Shown here piece after piece: positions 1 to 7,989 of a stretch of 20,635 bases of DNA. Origin of the DNA: JAZNOL01 sp045580815. Lineage in GTDB: Bacteria; Bacillota; Clostridia; RUG12999. Under the pieces are notes generated by a model that was not told where the DNA came from, made no database searches, and saw only the letters and a program-made list of their open reading frames with translations. The stretch is from assembly GCA_045580815.1 (NCBI GenBank), contig JAZNOL010000076.1, positions 1 to 20,635 of the forward strand, in the 5' to 3' direction. Numbering within the stretch: the first letter of the stretch is position 1; every line of letters begins with the position of its first letter. The position numbers were made by a program, and so were the translations under genes.

Positions 1-1128
1 GATCCTACTACAGGTACTGGATATAGCCAGACATATTGTGTAGAGATTGACGATACTCTTACAAAAGTAATTGGTGAACCACAGCTTATGATAACACCTG
101 AATATGATTTTGAATTGATTTCTGTATCTCAGATGAACAATGCATGGAATGAAGGACCGACTGTAATAAAATATAAAGACAAATACATAATGAACTATTC
201 AGCAAACTTCTACAAAACAAACGATTATGCTATTTGTATTGCGCAGGCCGATAGCCCGATGGGTCCTTGGACCAAGATTGAAGCAAACAACCCTGTACTT
301 TCAAAAAACAATGATGTATTTGGTGCAGGTCACAACGCATTTTTCACAGGTGCAGACGGAAAACTCTACACATCGTTCCACATTCAGACATTTCCGGATA
401 ATCCCGGAGATGACAGACGTCTTGCTGTTGGCAGAGTTGTGTTTGAAGAGGATGCTGACGGTAATATAAAACAAAAAATTGTTGGCGCTACATATAGAGA
501 AGACGTTGATATTCCGGCAGCAAGAGTGGATACTATTGGTGGAGAAACTATTCTGAATTTGCTTAAATTAAGTCAGTCAACTTGGGCGGATAATGCAAAT
601 AACAGCACAACCACAGCATTTATAGGCGATTCATATTTAACCAAATATTTCTGGACGGATTTTGGAACAACTTACAGTGGTAAAGATGTAGCACTGATTG
701 GTATATGCGCTTCGCGTACATCTGACTGGACTGATTGTGTTGACGAAGTTTTCGGTGATATTGCACCCAAAAATGTTGTAATACATCTTGGAACAAATGA
801 TTTCTATGATAAATCAGAAACAGTATCAAATGTAGTAGGCAATGTCAAAGAACTTTGTGAAACAATTCACAAGCTGTATCCGGATGCCAAAATTTATTAT
901 TTTGCCATAACACAACGTGTAAACACAACATATGCAGACCGTGTTACCGGTACAAACAGCGCACTTAAAACATGGTGCAGCACTACAGACTATGCAACAT
1001 TTGTTGATACCACAGAATCAATCACAACAGATATGCTTAAAGATGACGGAGTTCATATGACTTCAGAAGGATATACAGAATTTGTAAATGCACTCGAAAA
1101 TGCAGGATGCGAAATAAGCAATAAGTAA
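1..1128 (+). CDS. GH43-like glycosidase fused to SGNH/GDSL esterase, 5'-truncated
   Basis: The reading frame is open from base 1, so the true start lies outside the window; 375 residues are visible. The first part resembles the last blades of a GH43 five-bladed propeller. An NEGP motif (Glu codon at 151) matches the GH43 general acid, and a GHNAFF...DGKLY stretch (about 328-363) matches the late-blade conserved His region. The second part is an SGNH hydrolase: FIGDSYL (nucleophile Ser codon 631), LGTND (about 787-801) and the catalytic DGVH pair (about 1045-1056). Together these suggest a secreted arabinoxylan- or arabinan-active glycosidase joined to a carbohydrate de-esterase. The substrate is inference, and the signal peptide and catalytic Asp residues would be upstream of the window. 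The gene ends 15 nt before a strong terminator. Confidence 0.85.
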   Translation, partial: DPTTGTGYSQTYCVEIDDTLTKVIGEPQLMITPEYDFELISVSQMNNAWNEGPTVIKYKDKYIMNYSANFYKTNDYAICIAQADSPMGPWTKIEANNPVLSKNNDVFGAGHNAFFTGADGKLYTSFHIQTFPDNPGDDRRLAVGRVVFEEDADGNIKQKIVGATYREDVDIPAARVDTIGGETILNLLKLSQSTWADNANNSTTTAFIGDSYLTKYFWTDFGTTYSGKDVALIGICASRTSDWTDCVDEVFGDIAPKNVVIHLGTNDFYDKSETVSNVVGNVKELCETIHKLYPDAKIYYFAITQRVNTTYADRVTGTNSALKTWCSTTDYATFVDTTESITTDMLKDDGVHMTSEGYTEFVNALENAGCEISNK

Positions 1129-1142
1129 TAAGAGCATATAAT

Positions 1143-1177
1143 AAACAGGCTGAAAACCTTGTGTTTTCAGCCTGTTT
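1143..1177. terminator. Bidirectional intrinsic terminator between convergent genes
   Basis: A perfect 15-bp stem (1143-1157 with 1163-1177) encloses a 5-nt loop. The stem ends in a T run in the plus direction, and the minus direction is also followed by a T-rich stretch. It lies 15 nt after the GH43-esterase stop and 15 nt after the stop of the minus-strand Big_2 gene, so it probably serves both. Confidence 0.9.
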
Positions 1178-1191
1178 TACGTTTAAATAAA

Positions 1192-2871
1192 TTATTTTAC
1201 AATTTTAAAGTTTATTGTTTTGAAAACAGAATTCATACTGTAACCGAGTATTCCGGGAACAGGGTTTGAATGCAGATAAACAGTTACATCTGTTTCGCCT
1301 TCTTCTGCAGGGATAATTTCAAAAGGAATGCTTGTTGCTTTTGCCGCATAACCATTTGCAACAACTGTGCAGAATACATCGGGAGAATATTCAATTGTAA
1401 CCGGTGTTTCAGCACTGTAAACGCCGTCCGAAACTACTGTGCCGTTTACTGTAAATGCATCATCAGTAACAGGAGCAACAACTGCGAATGTGTTGCTTGT
1501 TGCACTCGCAACAAGGCTACCGGTTACTTTATTTTTGATGTTAACCGTAAGTGACAGATTTTCTGCCGCAGATGCATCTTTTGAAACTGTAATTTCGCCA
1601 TTTGCAATACTTACACCGTTAGCTGTACCGTTAAGAACATATTCAACATTGTACATATCACCAAAGTTAAATCCTTTAATTGTGGGGATGTATTTTCCTT
1701 CGGCAGTATAAGCGGAAAATGCTGTTTTGTAAACAGAATCGGTTGCGTTGATATAGAGTTTTTCGGGAACGATTGCCGATGCCGCGGCAACAATAACGTC
1801 ACCGGCTTTTGCATTTGCCGAATTAATGTTAACAGAAGCAGTTGCATTTTCGGCTGCAACAGATTTAACTGTAAGCACAGCAGAAGCATTTCCCGAATAT
1901 TTAACAGCACCTGTTTTGTCGTTAAGAATAAGGTTTGAGTAGTTTGAAAGACTAAACTTAACACGTCTGTCTGTAGTGCTTTCGGGGGTGAATTTCAACA
2001 CAGGGACATATTCATCGCCGATAAAACCAAGTGCCGGTGTGTTTGTAATTTCAATTGCTGTGGGAAGAACCTCTTTTTCAACAACATCAATAGTGCAATC
2101 GGCTGAAACTCCGTTTTCAAGAGTTGCAGTAACGGTTGCCTCACCTACAGACTTTGCAGTAACAACGCCATTTTCATCAACTTCAGCTGTACCTTTTGCA
2201 GACCATGTTACAGGGACATCGGCAGAAATATCTTCTACGCAAAGCGGAAGTGTAGAGCCAACAACCATAGGACAAAGGTTGTCGTAACCGCTAATCGAAA
2301 TGCTGCTTATATTTTCAGCTGCGAGAGGTGAAAATACAGTTACAAATTTTTCGGGAGAAACAGATGCATTGAATGTGTTTGTAACAACGCTTTCGGAAAT
2401 GTTGTTGAGACTTGTTACAAATGAGGCATTTTTGCCGTCTGTAATCTGAACAGAATCCTTTGAAATAACTGCATTTTCTTTTTTAATAAGATCAAAGGAA
2501 AGAATTTTTGCTTCTTCATTTTCGGAAACACTTACGGTATTGTTTGATTTATTGTCAAAAACAGAAATCATGTAAACCATACCGGTGTTGGGATTTTCGT
2601 CCGTGGGCAAGGGGGTAACTGCGTTGCCCCATCCGGAAAGTGCTTCGCCGACAGCGATTGAACCGGCGTTTATTAAAAGGTTTTCGTTGTCATATTTGAT
2701 GCCGAGGGTTATAGCTGCGAAGTTTGATATTTCTCCGCGTAATGCGACGTTAACGTTAACGCCTGTTTCGGTTTCGCTGATATATGTAATGAGTTTGCTG
2801 TCCGCTGCGGCAAAACAAACTGTTGATAAAATCAGCATTGCTAAGATTAAAAGTGATACAAATTTTTTCAC
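1192..2871 (-). CDS. Secreted protein with cohesin-like N-terminal domain and Ig-like (Big_2) domains
   Basis: This encodes 559 residues from a GTG start. The signal peptide (MKKF, then a hydrophobic run, then CFAAADS, about 1-23) predicts export. Residues about 26-170 form a beta-rich domain with the pattern of cohesin or carbohydrate-binding folds (VNVNVALRGEI...ITLGIKYDNENL). Residues about 186-264 match Big_2 (VPVTWSAKGTAEVDENGVVTAKSVGEATVTA), and further beta-sandwich-like segments fill the rest. No LPXTG, SLH or transmembrane anchor is visible, so it is either released or held non-covalently. GTG was chosen because AAGGAG lies 12 nt upstream; an in-frame ATG at 2907 would lie upstream of the -10 box of the promoter described separately. 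The function is probably adhesion or polysaccharide binding, which is inference. The cohesin assignment is by pattern only. Confidence 0.8.
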   Translation of the reverse strand: MKKFVSLLILAMLILSTVCFAAADSKLITYISETETGVNVNVALRGEISNFAAITLGIKYDNENLLINAGSIAVGEALSGWGNAVTPLPTDENPNTGMVYMISVFDNKSNNTVSVSENEEAKILSFDLIKKENAVISKDSVQITDGKNASFVTSLNNISESVVTNTFNASVSPEKFVTVFSPLAAENISSISISGYDNLCPMVVGSTLPLCVEDISADVPVTWSAKGTAEVDENGVVTAKSVGEATVTATLENGVSADCTIDVVEKEVLPTAIEITNTPALGFIGDEYVPVLKFTPESTTDRRVKFSLSNYSNLILNDKTGAVKYSGNASAVLTVKSVAAENATASVNINSANAKAGDVIVAAASAIVPEKLYINATDSVYKTAFSAYTAEGKYIPTIKGFNFGDMYNVEYVLNGTANGVSIANGEITVSKDASAAENLSLTVNIKNKVTGSLVASATSNTFAVVAPVTDDAFTVNGTVVSDGVYSAETPVTIEYSPDVFCTVVANGYAAKATSIPFEIIPAEEGETDVTVYLHSNPVPGILGYSMNSVFKTINFKIVK

Positions 2872-2897
2872 GATTAAATCACACTCCTTAATTAAAT

Positions 2898-2926
2898 ATT
2901 TTATCATATTTAGTGTAATATGTCAA
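2898..2926 (-). promoter_or_regulatory. Sigma-A promoter of the Big_2 protein gene
   Basis: On the minus strand TTGACA (2921-2926) is separated by 17 bp from TAAAAT (2898-2903). The -35 box starts only a few bases after the hemZ stop codon. The expected start point near 2891 leaves a short leader to the GTG at 2871 and rules out the ATG at 2907. Confidence 0.8.
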
Positions 2927-2932
2927 GCAAAA

Positions 2933-4360
2933 TTATGAATGTAACAGCAATTCAAGCAGTTTTTTATTTCTTTCTTCTGTTGCATCGGGATTTTTTATGT
3001 ATTCATGAGGATGCTTTAAGTTAAAAACCCTGTCAATACGGTCAGTTTTGTGGTCAATGATTTTGCTGACACTTCCGCCGCCAATACCGATAACAGAACC
3101 CATATCCTCCATCATAAACACGTTATAAAGACACTCTTTGCCTTTTTTTGAATATCCTGTGTTTTCAAGATTGTCAAGTGTATCTTTCTGGCGGTACATG
3201 TAATATGGAATGTAGCCGGCATCTTTAAGCAAAGAATATGACAAATCAACAAATTCGGAAGCACCGCCAAGTGTAACTGTATCAAGCTTTTGTTTAAGCT
3301 CTGCGGCACGTTTTACGCAGAGAGTGTGCACGGTTATTCCTTCAGGATTCATATCTATAAGCTGTTTAAGTGAATTTTTGAACATTTCAGGTGTTTCGCC
3401 GGGCAGACCTGCTATAATATCGGAGTTTATATTATCAAAACCGATTTTGCGTGCCATCTCAAAAGCATTTATAAACTGTTGTGTGGTATGTTTTCTTCCG
3501 ATATTTTCAAGAATGTTGTCATTAAGAGTTTGAGGGTTTATGCTTATTCTTGAAACACCGTGATTTTTCAGTGTACGCAGTTTTTCTTCACTAATTGTAT
3601 CGGGACGACCGGCTTCAACGGTAAACTCCTTCACATTTTTTGAAATAAGACGTTTGCTTACATAGTTTAAAAGGGTATCAAGATTATCAGCAGAAATGGA
3701 CGTGGGTGTTCCACCACCGATATAAACTGTATTGATATTTTTGCCGGCTTTTTTTATGATTTCAGACACTTTTTCAATTTGAGTACAAAGCATGTCGATA
3801 TACGGTTTAACTGCTTTTTTTTGCTTGTCCATTGGCAAGGAAACAAACGAACAGTAAAGGCATCGTGTGGGGCAGAATGGGATTCCTATATATATGCTGA
3901 CATCATCTGTGTTTAAGTCGAGCTGTTTCTGAACGGTTGCAACCTCAAGTGCAAGAGAGGCTTTTTTCTCACCAACACCAAAATCACGGATAAATCCATC
4001 AATACCTTCGCCGCTTCTGACATATCTTTCGGCAATTTTTGCAGGACGTATGCCTGTGCAACAACCCCACTCAAGAGTTTTGCCCCATATGGATACGGCA
4101 AGACGGTAAAAACCGATTTTAACAGCATCAATTATGCTTTGATATTCGTTTCTTTCAAATCCCGGAGAATGTATATATGTGTCTTTGTGTTGTGATCCAT
4201 CAACGGTGATAGTGGTTTCAACGGTAAAATTACCGAGATACACACTTTTTATACCGGCAACGCTTTCATCTTCGGTTAAAAGTGCTTTTTCGCCGGTGTA
4301 TGCGTGAACAATTTCCATAAGCGGAACAGTCACGGTATGGTTTTTAATATAAATATACAT
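2933..4360 (-). CDS. hemZ: HemZ-type coproporphyrinogen dehydrogenase-like radical SAM protein
   Basis: This encodes 475 residues, near the usual HemZ length. HemZ is a branch of the HemN/HemW radical SAM family linked to oxygen-independent conversion of coproporphyrinogen III to protoporphyrinogen IX; the exact reaction in Clostridia is less certain. An N-terminal extension of about 150 residues contains the GIRPAK segment seen in HemZ. The core has the iron-sulfur motif CPTRCLYC (C163, C167, C170) and the SAM-contact motif GGGTPT (215-220). The ATG at 4360 was chosen because AGAGG lies 8 nt upstream. A longer form starting at TTG 4378 would overlap the upstream gene. It follows the MBL-fold gene by 4 nt, so the two are almost certainly cotranscribed. 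A HemW-like heme chaperone role is an alternative. Confidence 0.9.
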   Translation of the reverse strand: MYIYIKNHTVTVPLMEIVHAYTGEKALLTEDESVAGIKSVYLGNFTVETTITVDGSQHKDTYIHSPGFERNEYQSIIDAVKIGFYRLAVSIWGKTLEWGCCTGIRPAKIAERYVRSGEGIDGFIRDFGVGEKKASLALEVATVQKQLDLNTDDVSIYIGIPFCPTRCLYCSFVSLPMDKQKKAVKPYIDMLCTQIEKVSEIIKKAGKNINTVYIGGGTPTSISADNLDTLLNYVSKRLISKNVKEFTVEAGRPDTISEEKLRTLKNHGVSRISINPQTLNDNILENIGRKHTTQQFINAFEMARKIGFDNINSDIIAGLPGETPEMFKNSLKQLIDMNPEGITVHTLCVKRAAELKQKLDTVTLGGASEFVDLSYSLLKDAGYIPYYMYRQKDTLDNLENTGYSKKGKECLYNVFMMEDMGSVIGIGGGSVSKIIDHKTDRIDRVFNLKHPHEYIKNPDATEERNKKLLELLLHS

Positions 4361-4364
4361 GAAT

Positions 4365-4988
4365 TTACCTCTTGACAAAAAAGTTAAACTGTTTCTCGTG
4401 ACCTATTGTTGTGTGTTGCCCGTGACCGGGATAAACTAACGTTTCATCGGGAAAAGAATACAGTTTCTGAACGATAGATTTGTTTAAAACAGAGCCGTTT
4501 CCACCGGGAAAGTCACTTCTGCCAATGCTTTCAAAAAACAGAGTATCACCTGAAAATATGCCTATATCAGTAGAAAAACAAATTCCGCCTACTGTGTGTC
4601 CCGGAGTGTGAATGATTTTTATAGGAGAATTTCCGAGCATTATTTCATCATCATCTTTCAAAAGAATATCAGCAGGTTTTTGAGCGTCTCCAAGCCCGAA
4701 AAATGCCGATAAATTAAGAGCGTTGTCGGTAAGTCCGGGAGCATCAAGCTCGTGTGCAATAATTTTTGCACCGTATTTTTCACTGTAAAATTTAACTCCG
4801 TTAATATGGTCAAAATGTGTATGAGTAAGTGCAATATAAATGGGTTTAAGTCCATTTTTTTCAATAAATTTGTCAATGCGAGAATCTTCTTCACCAGGGT
4901 CAATAAGCATTGCGGTATTTGTTTCTTCATCCCACAAAACATAGCAATTTGCACCCATAGACGTAAGTTCAAAAACTTTAAAATTCAT
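4365..4988 (-). CDS. MBL-fold metallo-hydrolase, glyoxalase II-like (YcbL/YqgX type)
   Basis: This 207-residue cytoplasmic protein has all the metal ligands expected of the glyoxalase II branch of the metallo-beta-lactamase fold: THTHFDH (H56, H58, D60, H61), H131 in TPGHT, D148 in SGDTL and H189 in PGHG. The GRSDFPGG loop (156-163) is typical of the compact YcbL/YqgX group, which lacks the long C-terminal glutathione-binding domain. The likely role is hydrolysis of a thioester such as an S-acyl conjugate. The natural substrate cannot be read from the sequence. The start is supported by AGAAGG 7 nt upstream. In many Clostridia this family sits beside hemZ downstream of rel, as it does here apart from the GH42 and uppP genes in between. 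Confidence 0.92.
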   Translation of the reverse strand: MNFKVFELTSMGANCYVLWDEETNTAMLIDPGEEDSRIDKFIEKNGLKPIYIALTHTHFDHINGVKFYSEKYGAKIIAHELDAPGLTDNALNLSAFFGLGDAQKPADILLKDDDEIMLGNSPIKIIHTPGHTVGGICFSTDIGIFSGDTLFFESIGRSDFPGGNGSVLNKSIVQKLYSFPDETLVYPGHGQHTTIGHEKQFNFFVKR

Positions 4989-5026
4989 AATAAAACCTTC
5001 TTTTGAAACAGTTAATAAAACATACT

Positions 5027-5055
5027 TTTCGGCGGATGAACTCCATCCGCCGAAA
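5027..5055 (-). terminator. Hairpin after the GH42 gene, possible weak terminator
   Basis: A perfect 12-bp GC-rich stem (5027-5038 with 5044-5055) with a 5-nt loop starts 3 nt past the GH42 stop. On the minus strand the following bases are not a clean T run, so termination may be partial. No clear promoter is visible between it and the MBL-fold gene, which also favours partial read-through or an RNA-stabilising role. Confidence 0.55.
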
Positions 5056-5058
5056 TAA

Positions 5059-7077
5059 TTATTTTAATTTAAGTACACAATATCCGTATCCGTCAATATT
5101 ACCGTCGATAAGCTCGCCGCTTATAATATCATAATTAAAGGGGAGAGAAATCCATTTCTTTTCGTTTGTAAAGTTAAGCACAAACGCATACGTAGTGCCG
5201 TCTTCGTGATAACGCAGTTGAACATTTACGCCGTATGGAGTTTCAATATCTTTGTTTTTAAGCGGAATATCCTTTAAAATTTCAGAATAGATTTTTCTAA
5301 AACCATCATCGTCAAATTCCGTGCCGATATAGTATGCCTTTCCTTTTCCGAAGCTGTTGACAGTAACAGCCGGCATTCCTGCATAAAAATCTTTTTTGTA
5401 TAAGCCAAGAGCCGCTGCACCATTCAAATGTGACAGCTCGCAGTAGTTGCGGCAGATATAGCTTCCTCCGAACATCTCAACAGAATTTGTATCTTCGTCA
5501 AGAAGAGAATCGGTTTCTTCAAATCGAATACCAAGAACATTGCCGAGGGGATAAAATCCGTCGCCCTGCCAGCAAAGATTGTATTCATCAACCATGCCGG
5601 AAATATATGTGGTTATAAATGTACCACCGTTTTCAACAAATTTTTCAATGCGCTCTTTAAAGCCACGCCTTGTCATAAACAACATGGGTGCAACGACAAC
5701 CTTGTAGCCCCCAAAATCTTCCTCAGAGCCGATAAAATCAGCACCGATGTTGCTGTGCCACAATGCACCGTAGTTTTTGTAAAGGCAACGCAGATAGCCT
5801 TTGTATTTGTCGATGTTTCTGTAACCCTGTGTATAGTCAAGCATCCAGATGTTGTCAAAATCTGTTAAAAATGCAACTTCATTTTTGGTATGTGAGCCGA
5901 TAACCTCTGATATTTCATCAAGAATTTCGCCGGTTTTCTTAACATCTCCAAAAACACGGGTTTTGTTGGTGTTGTCATGTCCCATAACAGCACCGTGGAA
6001 TTGCTCTGCCTGACCACGGTTTTTTCTCCATTGGAAATACTGCACAGTATCGCTTCCGTGAGCAACAGCCTGCAATGAAGATATAATCTGCATACCGGGA
6101 CGGCGGAGTTTTGCCACGTCCTGCCAGTTTGTGGATGATGGTGAACTTTCCATCATCATAAACGGACGGTCAGCTTTCATGGAATTAAAGCGGCTGTGGA
6201 AATATGCACGCTCAATTGCGGAATAAGTCTGGTCGTCACCTCGGTGCCAGTAAGGGTAGTTATCCCACGAAACAACATCCATATGTTTGGCAAATTTATT
6301 GTAATCAACTTCAAAAAAGTCCATAAGGTTTGCTGTTACGGGTAAATTTGGATTGGCCGCTTTAAGAGGCTTGATTTCTTCGTCAAAAAAGTCGATGAGA
6401 ATATCTGAACGGAATCTGTACCAGTCAACAAAAAGACCGTTTGAGCGTACTTCACCAAGAGGATGGGGCGGTGCAATCTGTGAAAAATCAGTATAATTAT
6501 GACTCCAGAAGCTGTTCCACCAGAGTGAGTTAAGATTTTCTATTGTAGTATATTTATTTTTAAGCCAATCGGTAAACGCCGCCCGGCAAGTGGGGCAGAA
6601 GCATTCGCCGGTATTATATTCGTTTGAGATATGCCACATAACAACACCGGGATGATTGGCATAACGTTCAGCAAGTTTTGTGTTGATTATGCGTACTTTT
6701 TCACGGTATACGGGTGAGGTGTAGCAATGATTATGGCGTTCGCCAAATTCGCGGCGTATGCCTGTGTAATCCATACGAAGCACCTCAGGATATTTCTGTG
6801 CCATCCATGCGGGGCGTGCACCTGACGGTGTTGCAAGTATTGTATAAATGCCGTTTTCGTAAAGACTGTCGATAACATTGTCAAGCCACTTGAAATTGAA
6901 AACACCTTCCTGCGGCTCTAAAACCGACCAGGAAAAAATGCCGACAGACATGACATTGCATTTTGTTTCCTTCATGTATTTTATGTCATCTTTTAAAATT
7001 TGCGGGTCGTGAAGCCATTGGTCGGGATTATAATCACAACCGTGCCACATTTTCAAAAGTTTTTCACTTAAAACCAT
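5059..7077 (-). CDS. GH42 beta-galactosidase
   Basis: This encodes 672 residues without a signal peptide, so it is a cytoplasmic enzyme. It hydrolyses terminal beta-galactosides, probably from imported plant galacto-oligosaccharides or related glycans. The GH42 TIM barrel covers about residues 10-390, with acid/base Glu153 (HISNEY) and nucleophile Glu310 (MMMESSP). C118 with C159, C161 and C164 (CFCPTC) matches the zinc site of many GH42 trimers. A trimerisation domain and a C-terminal beta domain follow. The ATG at 7077 has GGAG 7 nt upstream. An ATG at 7113 in the same frame lies upstream of the promoter's -10 box and is rejected. It has its own promoter and sits between uppP and the MBL-fold gene, an unusual place for a sugar-use gene. 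Confidence 0.95.
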   Translation of the reverse strand: MVLSEKLLKMWHGCDYNPDQWLHDPQILKDDIKYMKETKCNVMSVGIFSWSVLEPQEGVFNFKWLDNVIDSLYENGIYTILATPSGARPAWMAQKYPEVLRMDYTGIRREFGERHNHCYTSPVYREKVRIINTKLAERYANHPGVVMWHISNEYNTGECFCPTCRAAFTDWLKNKYTTIENLNSLWWNSFWSHNYTDFSQIAPPHPLGEVRSNGLFVDWYRFRSDILIDFFDEEIKPLKAANPNLPVTANLMDFFEVDYNKFAKHMDVVSWDNYPYWHRGDDQTYSAIERAYFHSRFNSMKADRPFMMMESSPSSTNWQDVAKLRRPGMQIISSLQAVAHGSDTVQYFQWRKNRGQAEQFHGAVMGHDNTNKTRVFGDVKKTGEILDEISEVIGSHTKNEVAFLTDFDNIWMLDYTQGYRNIDKYKGYLRCLYKNYGALWHSNIGADFIGSEEDFGGYKVVVAPMLFMTRRGFKERIEKFVENGGTFITTYISGMVDEYNLCWQGDGFYPLGNVLGIRFEETDSLLDEDTNSVEMFGGSYICRNYCELSHLNGAAALGLYKKDFYAGMPAVTVNSFGKGKAYYIGTEFDDDGFRKIYSEILKDIPLKNKDIETPYGVNVQLRYHEDGTTYAFVLNFTNEKKWISLPFNYDIISGELIDGNIDGYGYCVLKLK

Positions 7078-7103
7078 TTTATTTCTCCTTTGTTTTTTAG
7101 GTA

Positions 7104-7132
7104 AGTATATCACATGTCAACACTGTAGTCAA
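7104..7132 (-). promoter_or_regulatory. Sigma-A promoter of the GH42 gene
   Basis: On the minus strand TTGACT (7127-7132), a 17-bp spacer and TATACT (7104-7109) form a near-consensus promoter. The expected start point near 7097 leaves a short leader to the ATG at 7077. No convincing cre operator for catabolite repression is visible around it. A second TTGAC lies 12 bp downstream of the first. Confidence 0.8.
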
Positions 7133-7162
7133 TGTAAAAAACAAACTTTTTCTTGTGTTATA

Positions 7163-7972
7163 TTAACGGAATATTGCAAAGAAAATCAGAACAATTATTC
7201 CCAGTACAATACGATACCAGCCGAACACTTTAAAATCGTGTTTGCGGACGTAATTCACAAGGAATTTTACCGAAGCAAGCGATACAATATATGAAACAAT
7301 CATGCCGACAATAAGCAGAATCCATTCGTGCGATGTCATTGCAAAGGTGTTTGTAACAATCTTAAGCAGGCTTACACCAAACATAACGGGAATTGCCAGA
7401 AAGAACGAAAATTCAGCAGCAAGTGACCGTGATGTGCCAAGAAGTATGGCTCCCAGGATAGTTGAACCCGAACGTGATGTACCGGGAATGATTGAGAGAA
7501 CCTGAAACAAACCGATAAATATCGCTGTTTTATAGGTCATATCTTTCATGTCGGTAATACGTGCTGTTTTGTTTTTCTTTTCAATAAACAGGAAGGCAAA
7601 ACCATATATTATAAGCATTGTACTTACAACAACAGATGTTGAAAATTTATCCATGAAATCGTTGAGAAGAAGTCCGAATACTGCGGCAGGAATGCAGGCA
7701 ACAATCACTTTAAACCACATCTGCCAAGTATCTTTTTTTTCATCTGTGGTTTTTGAAAGGGCAAACGGATTGAGTTTTTTAAAATAAAGTGTGGCAATTG
7801 CCAATATTGCACCTAATTGCATTACATAAAGATAAAGCTGTGAGCCGAAAAAACCGTTTGATGTGTTCATAAATTCGTTTACGAGAATCATATGACCGGT
7901 GCTGCTTATGGGCAACCATTCGGTTATACCTTCGACTATACCTAAAATTATGGATTTTAAAATATCAAGCAT
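7163..7972 (-). CDS. uppP: Undecaprenyl-diphosphatase UppP (BacA family)
   Basis: This integral membrane enzyme removes a phosphate from undecaprenyl pyrophosphate, recycling the lipid carrier used for peptidoglycan and other wall polymers; the family is linked to bacitracin resistance. At 269 residues it is full length, with many hydrophobic segments. The two catalytic signatures are present: EGITEWLPISSTGH (14-27) and PGTSRSGST (163-171). The start has an AAGGAG site close upstream. The gene begins 17 nt after the rel stop, so it is probably cotranscribed with rel. This places lipid-carrier recycling with the stringent-response gene. Confidence 0.96.
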   Translation of the reverse strand: MLDILKSIILGIVEGITEWLPISSTGHMILVNEFMNTSNGFFGSQLYLYVMQLGAILAIATLYFKKLNPFALSKTTDEKKDTWQMWFKVIVACIPAAVFGLLLNDFMDKFSTSVVVSTMLIIYGFAFLFIEKKNKTARITDMKDMTYKTAIFIGLFQVLSIIPGTSRSGSTILGAILLGTSRSLAAEFSFFLAIPVMFGVSLLKIVTNTFAMTSHEWILLIVGMIVSYIVSLASVKFLVNYVRKHDFKVFGWYRIVLGIIVLIFFAIFR

Positions 7973-7989
7973 TGTTAAGCTCCTTTAAA

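Noticed and set aside
2872..2907. ATG at 2907 as start of the Big_2 protein gene
   Set aside because: It lies upstream of the -10 box (2898-2903), adds an unlikely charged leader to the signal peptide, and has no ribosome site.
7078..7113. ATG at 7113 as start of the GH42 gene
   Set aside because: It lies upstream of the -10 box and 36 nt ahead of an ATG with a well-placed GGAG.
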